Shown here: positions 42,375 through 51,301 of the stretch, piece after piece
Layout of the letters: each line of letters begins with the position of its first letter
Position numbering within the stretch: the first letter of the stretch is position 1
Assembly: GCF_014696625.1 (NCBI RefSeq)
Contig: NZ_JACJQL010000008.1
Coordinates: forward strand, 103,141 to 167,140
From: Nostoc parmelioides FACHB-3921
GTDB taxonomy: Bacteria > Cyanobacteriota > Cyanobacteriia > Cyanobacteriales > Nostocaceae
Direction: 5' to 3'
DNA length: 64,000 nt
The notes under the pieces: generated by a model
The model's database searches: none
Seen by the model: the letters and a program-made list of their open reading frames with translations, nothing else
Told to the model about the DNA's origin: nothing
Made by a program: the position numbers and the translations under genes

Positions 42375-43652
42375 TCAATTATTGACTCTATAACCAATAT
42401 CTCTCCGGTAATATATGCCCGAAAAGTCTATGGCTCTAATTCCAGTGTACGCTCGTGCGAGGGCTTGTTGGAAATTTTCTCCAATTCCTGTAACATTTAG
42501 GACTCTGCCCCCATCTGTAACTATCTGTTGTTGCGCGTTCAACTTTGTGCCTGCATGAAATACCGTTGCGCCTGTGGCTTCTGCTTGGGGAATGCCGGTA
42601 ATGACTTGGCCTTTTTCATAATCCCCAGGATAACCACCGGAAGCTGCTACGACGGTGGCGGATGCTCCCCCCTGCCAAGCAATGGGTGGTAGTTCCCCTA
42701 AACGCTGCTGTACACAAGCTAGGATCAATTCTTCTAGGGGGGTAGCTAATAAAGGGAGGATGACTTGTGTTTCTGGGTCGCCAAAGCGGCAGTTAAATTC
42801 TAAAACCTTAAAATCGCCATTGGGTGTAATCATTAACCCGGCGTAGAGTACACCACGATAATCAATGCCTTTGGATTGTAAGGTGGCGATCGCTCTTTCT
42901 AAAACTTCAGTTTGCACCCGTGCCATTAACTCTGGTGTGGCAATTGGCGCTGGTGCATAAGCTCCCATCCCGCCTGTATTTTCCCCTGTATCTCCTTCCC
43001 CAATCCGCTTATGGTCTTGGGCTGGTAACAAAGGACGAATTGTCAACCCATCCGTCAAAGCCAACACAGAAACTTCTTGCCCAGTCAAGCATTCTTCAAT
43101 GACAACAAACTCACCCGCACTACCAAACTGCCCTTGAAATATAGCATCGATGGCGCTCTGCGCCTGCTCAATTGTTGTTGCCACGGTGACACCCTTACCA
43201 GCAGCTAAACCATCGGCCTTAACGACGATAGGCGCTCCCTGTGCCTGAATATATGACTTGGCTGCTGCCGCCTCTGTAAATACCGCAGCCTTAGCAGTAG
43301 GAATCCCCGCTTCCTGCATCAGCGCTTTTGCCCAAGCCTTACTCGCTTCAATTTGCGCCCCTGCTCGGCTGGGCCCAAATACCATCAACCCTTTTTCTTG
43401 TAGATAGTCAGTAATTCCTTTTGCCAATGGTACTTCTGGCCCTACCACCACCAAAGAAAAACCCTGACTCAAGGCGTATTGACTAATTCCCTCAAAATCG
43501 TCCACGGCTAAAGCTACATTTTGGCAACGTGCCAAAGTTGCCGTACCCCCATTTCCTGGCACACAGGCGACTTGCTCAATTTGCGGTGATTGCAACAGTT
43601 TCCACGCTAGAGCGTGTTCACGTCCCCCGTTACCAACAACTAAAACTTTCAC
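42375..43652 (-). CDS. purD: Phosphoribosylamine-glycine ligase
   Basis: This ATP-grasp enzyme forms glycinamide ribonucleotide in purine synthesis. Motifs are KVLVVGNGGREHALAWKL (N-terminal), FGPSRAGAQIEASKAWAK, PIVVKADGLAAGKGVTVA, VVIEECLTGQEVSVLALTDG, NTGGMGAYAPAP and FNCRFGDPETQVILPLL. I chose the GTG at 43652 (425 residues, preceded by AGAGGAAA) because homology starts at KVLVVG; the open frame runs 19 codons further upstream. Confidence 0.95.
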   Translation of the reverse strand: MKVLVVGNGGREHALAWKLLQSPQIEQVACVPGNGGTATLARCQNVALAVDDFEGISQYALSQGFSLVVVGPEVPLAKGITDYLQEKGLMVFGPSRAGAQIEASKAWAKALMQEAGIPTAKAAVFTEAAAAKSYIQAQGAPIVVKADGLAAGKGVTVATTIEQAQSAIDAIFQGQFGSAGEFVVIEECLTGQEVSVLALTDGLTIRPLLPAQDHKRIGEGDTGENTGGMGAYAPAPIATPELMARVQTEVLERAIATLQSKGIDYRGVLYAGLMITPNGDFKVLEFNCRFGDPETQVILPLLATPLEELILACVQQRLGELPPIAWQGGASATVVAASGGYPGDYEKGQVITGIPQAEATGATVFHAGTKLNAQQQIVTDGGRVLNVTGIGENFQQALARAYTGIRAIDFSGIYYRRDIGYRVNN

Positions 43653-43766
43653 TGATTTCCTCTTACGTCTCTGGCAAAGCGAGAATACCTGATGACTCTC
43701 GCGGATCAATTTTTCACCAATTCTGACCCTGATGCAAGTCCTAATGATGGGGAGTGCTGATTTTTA

Positions 43767-43817
43767 GTAAGGGTGTAGGGGTCTAGGGGTTTAAGGGTAT
43801 GGGGGTGTAGGGGTTAG
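43767..43817. repeat. STRR array (AGGGGTGT)n between purD and the epimerase
   Basis: Repeated GGGTGTAGG/GGGTCTAGGGG units occur in the 482-bp gap between the divergent genes. A second low-complexity run (CAGTCCC)n lies at 43886-43913. The remaining A/T-rich sequence before 44135 probably holds the epimerase promoter, but no motif stands out. Confidence 0.75.
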
Positions 43818-44134
43818 TGAAATGATGATTTTCTCGTTAGCTGAGAGTCATTACTCACTACTTAGTAAAAAATCTACACTTATGAGCCAGTCCCCAGTCC
43901 CCAGTCCCCAATCCCATCATCAATTTGCCAAAGTAAGAATAATTGTTTTAAAAATAACTAGGAAATAATGACGTATCATCATTTTCACTATTAACCTGTG
44001 AATATATGAGATTCGTACTTGATTTTTGAAACATAGGTGGGGTAAACATTACCCAACCTACAAATACTTAAATTTGTTCAATAATCAAATCGGATGCCTA
44101 GAGAAACTAAGAAAATAAGAACAAAGTAGGTAAC

Positions 44135-45085
44135 ATGGCAAAAATTATAGTTACTGGAGCAGCAGGATTTATTGGTTCCCACCTAGTAGAAACTTTACTA
44201 AAACAAGGTCAAGAGGTAATCGGGATTGATGAAGTGAATGATTACTATGACCCCTTGCTAAAACGTAAAAATATTGCCTATTTACAATCTTTATCTAACT
44301 TCACCTTCATTGAGGGAGATATTCAGTTTCTAGATTGGACATCCCTCCTCCAAGACGTGACTGTGGTCTATCATCAGGCGGCGCAGGCGGGAGTGAGGGC
44401 AAGTTGGGGTAAGGGTTTCCGTGCTTATACTGAGCGCAATATTAATGCAACACAAGTTTTGTTGGAAGCAGCTAAGGATGCTCAACAATTAACTAGGTTA
44501 GTGTTTGCATCTACTTCTAGTGTGTATGGGGATGCGGAAACCTTACCTACTCATGAAGGAATTCCTCCTCAACCGGTTTCTCCTTATGGCATTACTAAGT
44601 TAGCTGCCGAGCGTTTGTGTGGACTATATCACAAAAATTTCGGTGTGCCGTTTGTGGCTCTACGTTATTTCACTGTATATGGCCCCAGACAGCGCCCTGA
44701 TATGGCTTTTCATAAGTTTTTTAAATCTGTTTTGCAGGATGAAGCAATTCCTGTTTACGGAGATGGACAGCAAACTCGTGACTTTACGTTTGTGAGTGAT
44801 GCTGTAGCGGCAAATTTAGCTGCTGCTAGTGTAACGGCGGCTGTAGGAGAAATTTTTAATATTGGTGGTGGTAGTAGGGTGGTTTTGGCTGAGGTCTTAG
44901 ACACGATGGAACAAATCGTTGGTCAGCCAATTAAGAGAAATCACATAGAAAAGGCAATGGGTGATGCACGTCACACGGCTGCTGATGTGTCGAAGGCACG
45001 GAAAATTTTAGGATATGAGCCAAAGGTTTCTTTGAGGGAGGGTTTGAACTTAGAATGGGAGTGGGTGAAGGCTTTGTACACTTGA
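44135..45085 (+). CDS. NAD-dependent nucleotide-sugar epimerase/dehydratase
   Basis: This 316-residue extended SDR enzyme has the NAD motif VTGAAGFIGSH (6-16), SSVYGD, the catalytic Tyr/Lys pair in SPYGITKLAAE, RYFTVYGPRQRPDMAFHKF and the C-terminal GYEPKVSLREGL. These patterns are closest to UDP-glucuronate 4-epimerase / UDP-glucose 4-epimerase-type proteins. The exact sugar cannot be fixed. It converges with the four-gene polyprenyl-sugar-like run on the other strand (45158-47537). Confidence 0.85.
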   Translation: MAKIIVTGAAGFIGSHLVETLLKQGQEVIGIDEVNDYYDPLLKRKNIAYLQSLSNFTFIEGDIQFLDWTSLLQDVTVVYHQAAQAGVRASWGKGFRAYTERNINATQVLLEAAKDAQQLTRLVFASTSSVYGDAETLPTHEGIPPQPVSPYGITKLAAERLCGLYHKNFGVPFVALRYFTVYGPRQRPDMAFHKFFKSVLQDEAIPVYGDGQQTRDFTFVSDAVAANLAAASVTAAVGEIFNIGGGSRVVLAEVLDTMEQIVGQPIKRNHIEKAMGDARHTAADVSKARKILGYEPKVSLREGLNLEWEWVKALYT

Positions 45086-45157
45086 CTATGACATAACTCT
45101 GAAAGATATTTGCCTTTCAGAGGCTTGTTCCCATTGACACATCCCCGTTTTCGATTT

Positions 45158-45487
45158 CTATTGCTGGGCTTTCAAACTTCCGACTATTTTCTGTAAGCCC
45201 ATTTCTTGGAGGATTTCCTGACGTGTTAGCCCTTGGTCTGCAAAAAACCCTACTACCTTGCTAAATTGCAGACCGTTATTCACACTAACAATGAGTACCA
45301 ACATTCCTGCTAACACCAAAGCCAAAGGACGAGCGCGAGTGAGTGTACTTAATGCTGCTAAAACCACTAATAAGGGTGCAAAATGCAGTGAAAACAGAAA
45401 TGTCTCATCGCCATATACTGAGTGTAGAGCTAACTGTCCTAGTATTGTTAAACCAAGGACTATACGGAATTTGAGATGCTTTTTCAT
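45158..45487 (-). CDS. Small membrane protein, unknown function
   Basis: This 109-residue protein has two or three predicted membrane helices (about 9-26, 30-48, 54-70, e.g. FAPLLVVLAALSTL and PLALVLAGMLVLIVSV) and a soluble C-terminal tail with LTRQEILQEMGLQKIVGSLKAQQ. I do not recognise the family. It is the last of four closely spaced minus-strand genes (33-bp gap to the SMR gene). Confidence 0.65.
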   Translation of the reverse strand: MKKHLKFRIVLGLTILGQLALHSVYGDETFLFSLHFAPLLVVLAALSTLTRARPLALVLAGMLVLIVSVNNGLQFSKVVGFFADQGLTRQEILQEMGLQKIVGSLKAQQ

Positions 45488-45520
45488 AAAAATTCTAATT
45501 TTAGATACACAAATACAAGA

Positions 45521-45853
45521 CTATTTAGCTAAGGCGAACGCACTGATTCCACTCAACAGCAAACCTATGCCTATCCATTGAGAAACTAAAACTTTTTCTC
45601 GCAAAACTACAGCCCCAGCTATTGTAGTCAGAACAATAGTTAATCCGATCACTAATGGGTAGGCTATGGATAAGTTTAGTTTCCCTAAAACCAACACATA
45701 AAAAATTGTGCTTAAGCCGTAGCAACAAATCCCACCTATTAGATACAAATTTAAAGGGTTTTGTCCTGAGCCTAGTTTCAATAGGGTTTGTGCGACTGTA
45801 TTTAAACTTACTGTAGTTAGAATTAATAAAGCAAAGATAATTGGATTATTCAT
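45521..45853 (-). CDS. Small multidrug-resistance-like (EmrE/ArnE-type) transporter
   Basis: This 110-residue protein has four hydrophobic helices (ALLILTTVSLNTVAQTLLKLG, YLIGGICCYGLSTIFYVLVLG, AYPLVIGLTIVLTTIAGAVVL, WIGIGLLLSGISAFAL), the size and topology of the SMR family. It lacks the strict EmrE catalytic Glu in helix 1 (helix 1 has no acidic residue), so it fits the ArnE-like group that moves polyprenyl-phosphate sugars rather than drugs. Its position next to a polyprenyl-phosphate phosphoribosyltransferase supports that idea. Confidence 0.75.
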   Translation of the reverse strand: MNNPIIFALLILTTVSLNTVAQTLLKLGSGQNPLNLYLIGGICCYGLSTIFYVLVLGKLNLSIAYPLVIGLTIVLTTIAGAVVLREKVLVSQWIGIGLLLSGISAFALAK

Positions 45854-45928
45854 TACTAATTTTGGAAATCTATTATATAATTTGCTTGATTTAAATAGAG
45901 TACATTATTTTAATGTTTAATCAGCTAT

Positions 45929-46534
45929 TTACGAAAATATTTTATATCCAAAAGCTCCTTCAAAATCCCATAATTCTTTACCATTGGGATAAGGTATTTG
46001 TACCCATTTACCTGCTAGCTTTTCCCACCAGCGCGGTGGATGGGGTAAACTAGCAACTTGAATGCAAAGGCATCCAGAAAGCTTTGCTCCCATAATATCT
46101 GTATGTAAACTATCGCCAATGACTAAGACATTTTTCGATGACAAGCGCATCTGAGTCATGGCCTTGCGAAATGCTGAGGGAAAAGGTTTTTTAGCTGGAC
46201 TGATGGCGTTAATATCGAGGCGATGTGACCAATATTTAACGCGGTAGCGACGTTTACCATTTGAGAGGATAAAAAGTTTTAAGCCTGCTAACTTAGCTTC
46301 GGCTATCCAATCTTCTGCCCAAGGAGAAAGGTAGCGATCGTCTTCTGAAATAATAGTGTTATCTAGGTCAAGGATAACACCTCGAATCCCGGCATTTTTA
46401 AGCCAGTCAATTTTAATTTCAGCTAAAGTAAGGATTTGTTTTGGTAATTTATTAGGCTGCTCTATAGAGGTTGAGTAATGCAGTTTACTCAACCAAGTTT
46501 TGATATGTGTCACGTTACTTTGCTCCGAATTCAA
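45929..46534 (-). CDS. YqeG-family HAD IIIA-type phosphatase
   Basis: This 201-residue HAD-superfamily protein has catalytic motif GVILDLDNTII (DxDxT), SNGKRRYRV (motif II), Lys in SPAKKPFP and GDSLHTDIMGAKLSGC (motif IV). YqeG-type proteins are widespread in cyanobacteria and Firmicutes. The substrate is not established. It lies 22 bp downstream of the prenyltransferase, so cotranscription is likely. Confidence 0.87.
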   Translation of the reverse strand: MNSEQSNVTHIKTWLSKLHYSTSIEQPNKLPKQILTLAEIKIDWLKNAGIRGVILDLDNTIISEDDRYLSPWAEDWIAEAKLAGLKLFILSNGKRRYRVKYWSHRLDINAISPAKKPFPSAFRKAMTQMRLSSKNVLVIGDSLHTDIMGAKLSGCLCIQVASLPHPPRWWEKLAGKWVQIPYPNGKELWDFEGAFGYKIFS

Positions 46535-46556
46535 ATAATACCCATCGCATGGTCAA

Positions 46557-47537
46557 CTATTGAATAATTCCCTGATTTTTCAACAATAGAATGACAAAAC
46601 AAGTGCAGATCCAAGCAATTACTGTGAAGAGAATTCCTTTGTCTTTTAACAAAACTTCTTCGGGTCTTTCACTGCGTCCACCTTTTTCTAGATGATCCTC
46701 GCCTTCATGGGCAATTTCTTGGGGGTCGCTGAGAAGTTGATAGCGGAAAATACCATACAGTACGAATGGTAAGGTTATTAGCATCCAAGGAGTTGATGCG
46801 CCATGTAAAGCTGGGCCTGAACTCCAAAGTGCATAAGCGAGGACTGTACCTGTGGTCACTACGCTTTCCATCCGTCCTAAGAGGGGTAAGGAGTAGCGTC
46901 TGAGTACAGCACGGAGTTTTGTACCTTGAATTTCTGCCAAACGCAATTCGGCTTTACGTTTTTCAATGCCCAAAAATAACGCCAGCATTGCTGTACAAAG
47001 TAAAAACCAAGCTGATAAAACAATATCTGTTGCAGCCGCACCACCAAAAGCCCGCAGGACAAATCCAGTGGCGATCGCAATTACATCTAAAATCACTAGG
47101 CGTTTGAGTTTGAGGTTATAAGCAACTTGTAAAACTGCATACCCTGTAATTGCTGCACCTAACTGCGGCGATCGCCACCAGCTGATACTCAAAGCGCCTC
47201 CTAGTAAAATCAATGCCATCCCGATCGCTACTGGAATACTCACCAACCCAGCCGCAATTGGCCGCTTACACTTGACGGGATGCTGGCGATCAGAGGCAAC
47301 ATCGGCAATATCGTTAATGAGATAAAAGCTACTGGAGGCAGAACAAAATAGTATAAATGCAAACAATCCGCCCAGGAAGGACTGTAGATTGATACTGAAG
47401 GCGAACAATGGGGCAGCAAATACCACTAAATTTTTTGTCCATTGTTTTGGACGCATGGCAGCTAAATGAGATGCCAGATTGTGAAAAATACTCACCCGTA
47501 ATGAGTCTGCGGGTAAAGAATTGCGTCCGGTGTCCAT
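46557..47537 (-). CDS. UbiA-family polyprenyl-phosphate phosphoribosyltransferase
   Basis: This 326-residue polytopic membrane enzyme of the UbiA superfamily has first Asp-rich motif NDIADVASDRQHPVKCKRPIA and second motif YNLKLKRLVILDV. The N-terminal MRPKQWTKNLVVFAAPLFA is typical of decaprenyl-phosphate phosphoribosyltransferases (DprE pathway) rather than quinone prenyltransferases. About eight or nine membrane helices are visible. It is the first gene of the minus-strand run with the HAD phosphatase, the SMR-like protein and the 109-residue membrane protein. Confidence 0.83.
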   Translation of the reverse strand: MDTGRNSLPADSLRVSIFHNLASHLAAMRPKQWTKNLVVFAAPLFAFSINLQSFLGGLFAFILFCSASSSFYLINDIADVASDRQHPVKCKRPIAAGLVSIPVAIGMALILLGGALSISWWRSPQLGAAITGYAVLQVAYNLKLKRLVILDVIAIATGFVLRAFGGAAATDIVLSAWFLLCTAMLALFLGIEKRKAELRLAEIQGTKLRAVLRRYSLPLLGRMESVVTTGTVLAYALWSSGPALHGASTPWMLITLPFVLYGIFRYQLLSDPQEIAHEGEDHLEKGGRSERPEEVLLKDKGILFTVIAWICTCFVILLLKNQGIIQ

Positions 47538-47801
47538 AAATTTATGATGTTTTTACTAAAATATTTAGCTAAATTAAGTACGTAAGTTTTTTTACCACCC
47601 GAATATTACTATTTTTGAACAATTTTTACTTAAAAAATCATTTAATTTACTCAATCTTTAATGGATTTTACTGAAGATTAAATAAAACCAATATATCTAA
47701 CTAAGTAAATACGTATAACAATATACTTATTTTTGGGATTGATTTTGAAGTTTGCATCACATCACTAAATAGATACTTGCCCCTGGAATTGACATTACTT
47801 T

Positions 47802-50156
47802 ATGCTCATTTCTACGAGTCAGCCAAAAGGCGCAATCCAACAAACCCATTTATTAGAAGCGACGGCATCGGCGGCAAATGCGCTATTAACTGTAGATAAT
47901 TTGGATCAAGCAGTGAATATGGCACTGCAAATTATAGGGGAAACTTTAGATACAGATCGAGTTTGTGTAATTGAGAATTTTCAGCGACCATCAGAGTTAT
48001 TTCCTGGCTGGAAGATTCTGTATGAATGGCATTCCCGACACACAGTATCGCAAATTTATCATCCTCAAGTAGCCCAAGGAACATACAAGGGAATTACTGA
48101 TTGGTACGATCGCATCAACCAAGGGCAAGCCCTGAGCTACTTACTAGAGGAAATGCCAGAACCTTTTCGTAGTGGACAAGCAGCAATTGGAGTCAAAGCC
48201 CTGCACATTGTGCCTATTTTTATCGATGGTAAATGTTGGGGATCTGTGGGTTTTGATGACTGTCGGGAAGCCAAGCGCCGCAGCACTGATGAATTAGCAG
48301 TATTGAAGACAGCAGCAGCTTGTATTGGCAGTGCCATTCAACGTCAACGGATTCAGGAAACATTGCTACAAGCAGAAAAAGAACGTGCTGCCGAATTGAT
48401 CAGGATTAATGAAGCTCTGCAACATCGCGATCGCTTACTTTCTGCTGTTGCCCAGGTTACTAAAAATTTGTTAGAAACGGAAGATATTGATGTAGCAGTT
48501 CCTACTGCCCTGCAAGCGATCGGGGAAGTAGCAAATATGAGTCGCGTTCAACTAATTCTCGAATTTGCTGATCAAGCTACCAAAAAATTACATCACCGCA
48601 TCACCTATGAATGGGTAGCCCCAGGTATTGTGCCTCAAATCAATCATCCCACAATGGCAGTAATTGATAATGATCATGCCGAGGTGATCGTGAAAGAATT
48701 GTATGCTGGGCGGTCTATTTGGCGGATCATTGATGATTTGCCAGATGTGATCCGATGGCAATTTGAATCGATAGGCATCAAATCAACTGGGGGCGTTCCC
48801 TTATTCATAGAAGGGCGTTACATCGGTGCTGTCACCTTCGATGATTGCATTCAATATCGGCAATGGAGTCAGCAAGAAATAGATGTGCTTACCACTGCGG
48901 CTGAGGGCATTGGCGCTGCACTGCACCGTAAACAGTTAGTGGAAGCCAAACAAGCCGCAGTTGCCAGTGAACAAGAAAAAGCATCCCAAAGACAGCTAAC
49001 AGAACTGGCCAGAGCTAACGAATCTTTGCGAATTTGTGTGAATAGATTAGCAGACCAACTAGACTCAGAAAAATTTTTAGAACATATTCTTTTAGAAGCC
49101 TCTGCTCAAATCGGTTCCTATGCAGCTGCCCTGTTTCTCTACGAGGATTCATCTCATAATACTCGTGTTATGAAAGGATATGTACGTGAAGGTGAAGTAG
49201 TTCCTATCAAGAAAAATCCAGAAATGGCTATGTTTCAAGTGCCGATTTCCGGAAATACTTGTACTTTCTGGGAAACATCTCTTTTAAGAGGTGAGGCAGT
49301 AGTTTTTAACTTGGATGACTGCGATGAACAAGTTTATCCACAAATAAATTGGCATCGGACTCAAGGACATCGTTCTATCGTGCGTGTACCTTTGATTTTG
49401 GGTTCCCGTCCCCTGGGGTTTATTGGTTTATGCTTTCGAGAATACAGGGCTAGCTTACCCCAAAACATAGAATTAATTATGACATTGGCACAGCAAGCCA
49501 CCCTAGCAATTCACTTAACCAAGTTAGCTGAAAACAGCCGTCACGCAGCCATTTTAGAAGAACGTAACCGGATGGCGCGAGAAATTCACGATACTTTAGC
49601 TCAAGCCTTTACAGGCGTGATTGTCCAATTGGGGGCGGCTTCTCGCATAGTTACTGATGACTTGATAGAGGTGCAGACACACATTACCCAGGCGCGGGAT
49701 TTGGCGCGGGAAGGACTAGCGGAGGCTAGGCGATCGCTCAACGCTCTCCGTCCCCAAATCTTAGAAACTGGTAATTTGTCTAAAGCTTTTAACCGTCTTG
49801 TCTCGCAAATGTCTACTTCCATTGATACGCAGATTGTCTGTCGTATTGTTGGTCAAGTATATTCCCTATCAGTAGATATAGAAAATAACTTACTACGTAT
49901 TGGGCAAGAGGCTTTGACAAACGCCATTAAACACGCCAGAGCTAGTGAAATTAAAATTGAATTGGTGTATGAAACAATACAGATGATTCTGCGAATTAAA
50001 GATAATGGGCAGGGATTAAATACGGATAGCTTGTCTGTAGTTAAAGGTTTTGGCTTAATGGGAATTAAAGAACGGAGCGATCGCATAGGAGGACAATTAA
50101 CAATCCAAAGTATCCCCGGACAGGGAACGGAAATTACGATACTCATTACGAATTAA
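47802..50156 (+). CDS. Multi-GAF sensor histidine kinase (HisKA_3 / NarL type)
   Basis: This 784-residue soluble kinase has three GAF-like domains (about 25-190, 215-385, 425-580), separated by coiled coils. A HisKA_3 dimerisation helix follows, with the phosphoacceptor His596 in LEERNRMAREIHDTLAQAF, and a HATPase domain (RIGQEALTNAIKHA, IKDNGQGLN, GFGLMGIKERSDRIGG). No membrane segments occur. It pairs with the response regulator at 50313-50945, which lies 156 bp downstream on the same strand. No chromophore Cys is obvious, so the signal is unknown. Confidence 0.9.
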   Translation: MLISTSQPKGAIQQTHLLEATASAANALLTVDNLDQAVNMALQIIGETLDTDRVCVIENFQRPSELFPGWKILYEWHSRHTVSQIYHPQVAQGTYKGITDWYDRINQGQALSYLLEEMPEPFRSGQAAIGVKALHIVPIFIDGKCWGSVGFDDCREAKRRSTDELAVLKTAAACIGSAIQRQRIQETLLQAEKERAAELIRINEALQHRDRLLSAVAQVTKNLLETEDIDVAVPTALQAIGEVANMSRVQLILEFADQATKKLHHRITYEWVAPGIVPQINHPTMAVIDNDHAEVIVKELYAGRSIWRIIDDLPDVIRWQFESIGIKSTGGVPLFIEGRYIGAVTFDDCIQYRQWSQQEIDVLTTAAEGIGAALHRKQLVEAKQAAVASEQEKASQRQLTELARANESLRICVNRLADQLDSEKFLEHILLEASAQIGSYAAALFLYEDSSHNTRVMKGYVREGEVVPIKKNPEMAMFQVPISGNTCTFWETSLLRGEAVVFNLDDCDEQVYPQINWHRTQGHRSIVRVPLILGSRPLGFIGLCFREYRASLPQNIELIMTLAQQATLAIHLTKLAENSRHAAILEERNRMAREIHDTLAQAFTGVIVQLGAASRIVTDDLIEVQTHITQARDLAREGLAEARRSLNALRPQILETGNLSKAFNRLVSQMSTSIDTQIVCRIVGQVYSLSVDIENNLLRIGQEALTNAIKHARASEIKIELVYETIQMILRIKDNGQGLNTDSLSVVKGFGLMGIKERSDRIGGQLTIQSIPGQGTEITILITN

Positions 50157-50312
50157 GCTAATGGGCGTTTAAATTGGATAACTCCAATCAGTGGGGACTG
50201 GGGATTGGGGACTGGGTGAAAAGCGAAATACCCTACTCTAAGGCTAGGCCAACAAGCTCTCACTATTGGTCTTTAATTTTGAATTTTGAATTTTGAATTG
50301 GAGCAAAGCGAC

Positions 50313-50945
50313 TTGACTTCACAAAACCCCATTCATATCTTGATTGTTGATGATCATCCGGTTGTTCGCCAAGGTTTAGCAGCGATGATTAACAGAGAAT
50401 CGGATATGGCAGTTGTTGGACAGGTTTGTAATGGATTTGAGGCAGTTTTGGCATTTCGAGAACATCAACCTGATGTGACACTGATGGATCTACGGATGCC
50501 GGAAATGGATGGAGTAGCAGCCATCAGCACTATCTGTAACGAGTTTGAAAACTCTCGTATTATTGTCTTGACTACTTACGACGGTGACGAAGACATTTAC
50601 AGAGGGCTAAAAGCTGGAGCTAGAGGCTATCTGCTCAAAGATGCTGAACCTGATGAACTACTCGCCGCCATTCGCGTGGTGAATGCAGGACAGAAATATA
50701 TTCCCCCTTCCGTTGGTGCTAAATTAGCAGAGCGTATAGGTATCCTGCAACTAAGCGGACGTGAATTAGAAGTAATTCGCTTGATGGCTACCGGTAAGAG
50801 CAATCAAGAAATTGGTACAGCTTTGCAGATATCCGAGGGTACTGTAAAGTATCACGTTAATAATATTCTCAGCAAATTGGGAGTAAGCGATCGCATCCAA
50901 GCCGTGATTACCGCCTTGAAACGGGGAATCGTCACTCTTCAATAA
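50313..50945 (+). CDS. LuxR/NarL-family response regulator
   Basis: The receiver domain (HILIVDDHPVVRQG ... DVTLMDLRMPEMDG, phosphoacceptor Asp59 by this start) is followed by a LuxR-type HTH (LSGRELEVIRLMATGKSNQEIGTALQISEGTVKYHVNNILSKLGVSDRIQAV split over ~140-190). I prefer TTG 50313, which is preceded by GGAG at a sensible distance. A TTG at 50286 would add nine residues translated from a heptamer TTTTGAA run. It is the partner of the upstream GAF kinase. The stop is 3 bp before a dispersed repeat element. Confidence 0.9.
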   Translation: MTSQNPIHILIVDDHPVVRQGLAAMINRESDMAVVGQVCNGFEAVLAFREHQPDVTLMDLRMPEMDGVAAISTICNEFENSRIIVLTTYDGDEDIYRGLKAGARGYLLKDAEPDELLAAIRVVNAGQKYIPPSVGAKLAERIGILQLSGRELEVIRLMATGKSNQEIGTALQISEGTVKYHVNNILSKLGVSDRIQAVITALKRGIVTLQ

Positions 50946-50948
50946 GAC

Positions 50949-51041
50949 ATAGCCGTAGCCAGATAGATTAGGACATCAAGCTAAGATCAAGCGCTGACAA
51001 CACAAGGCTTTCAAGTCTGTCAACCATCAACCGTCAACAGC
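50949..51041 (+). repeat. Dispersed 85-100 bp element, copy 5
   Basis: ATAGCCGTAGCCAGATAGAT, GGACATCAAGCTAAGATCAA, GGCTTTCAAGTCTGTCAACC and CAACCGTCAACAG in the same order as the other copies. It starts 3 bp after the response-regulator stop. The rest of the gap to the catalase gene (to 51301) holds a TCAATAG heptamer run at 51183-51215 and a leader with no recognised operator. Confidence 0.8.
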
Positions 51042-51301
51042 GACAATACCTAGCCGGAAGTTAGGGTAATCAACTCGTCGGGGCGTTGGGCATCAACCAA
51101 ACTTGATTCATACTGAGAACTTGAACTGGGGTATAGGGACAAAATTTGGCTGGTTATTGTAGAGTTAGTCCATTCTCGAATTAGTCAATAGTCATTAGTC
51201 AATAGTCATTAGTTTTCCCCTAAACCCTTATAAACCCTTAAGCTGTGTTCCTTAATTTTTCATTTTACTGTGTCAATCCAGCCAGCATTGGAGATTAGAT
51301 C

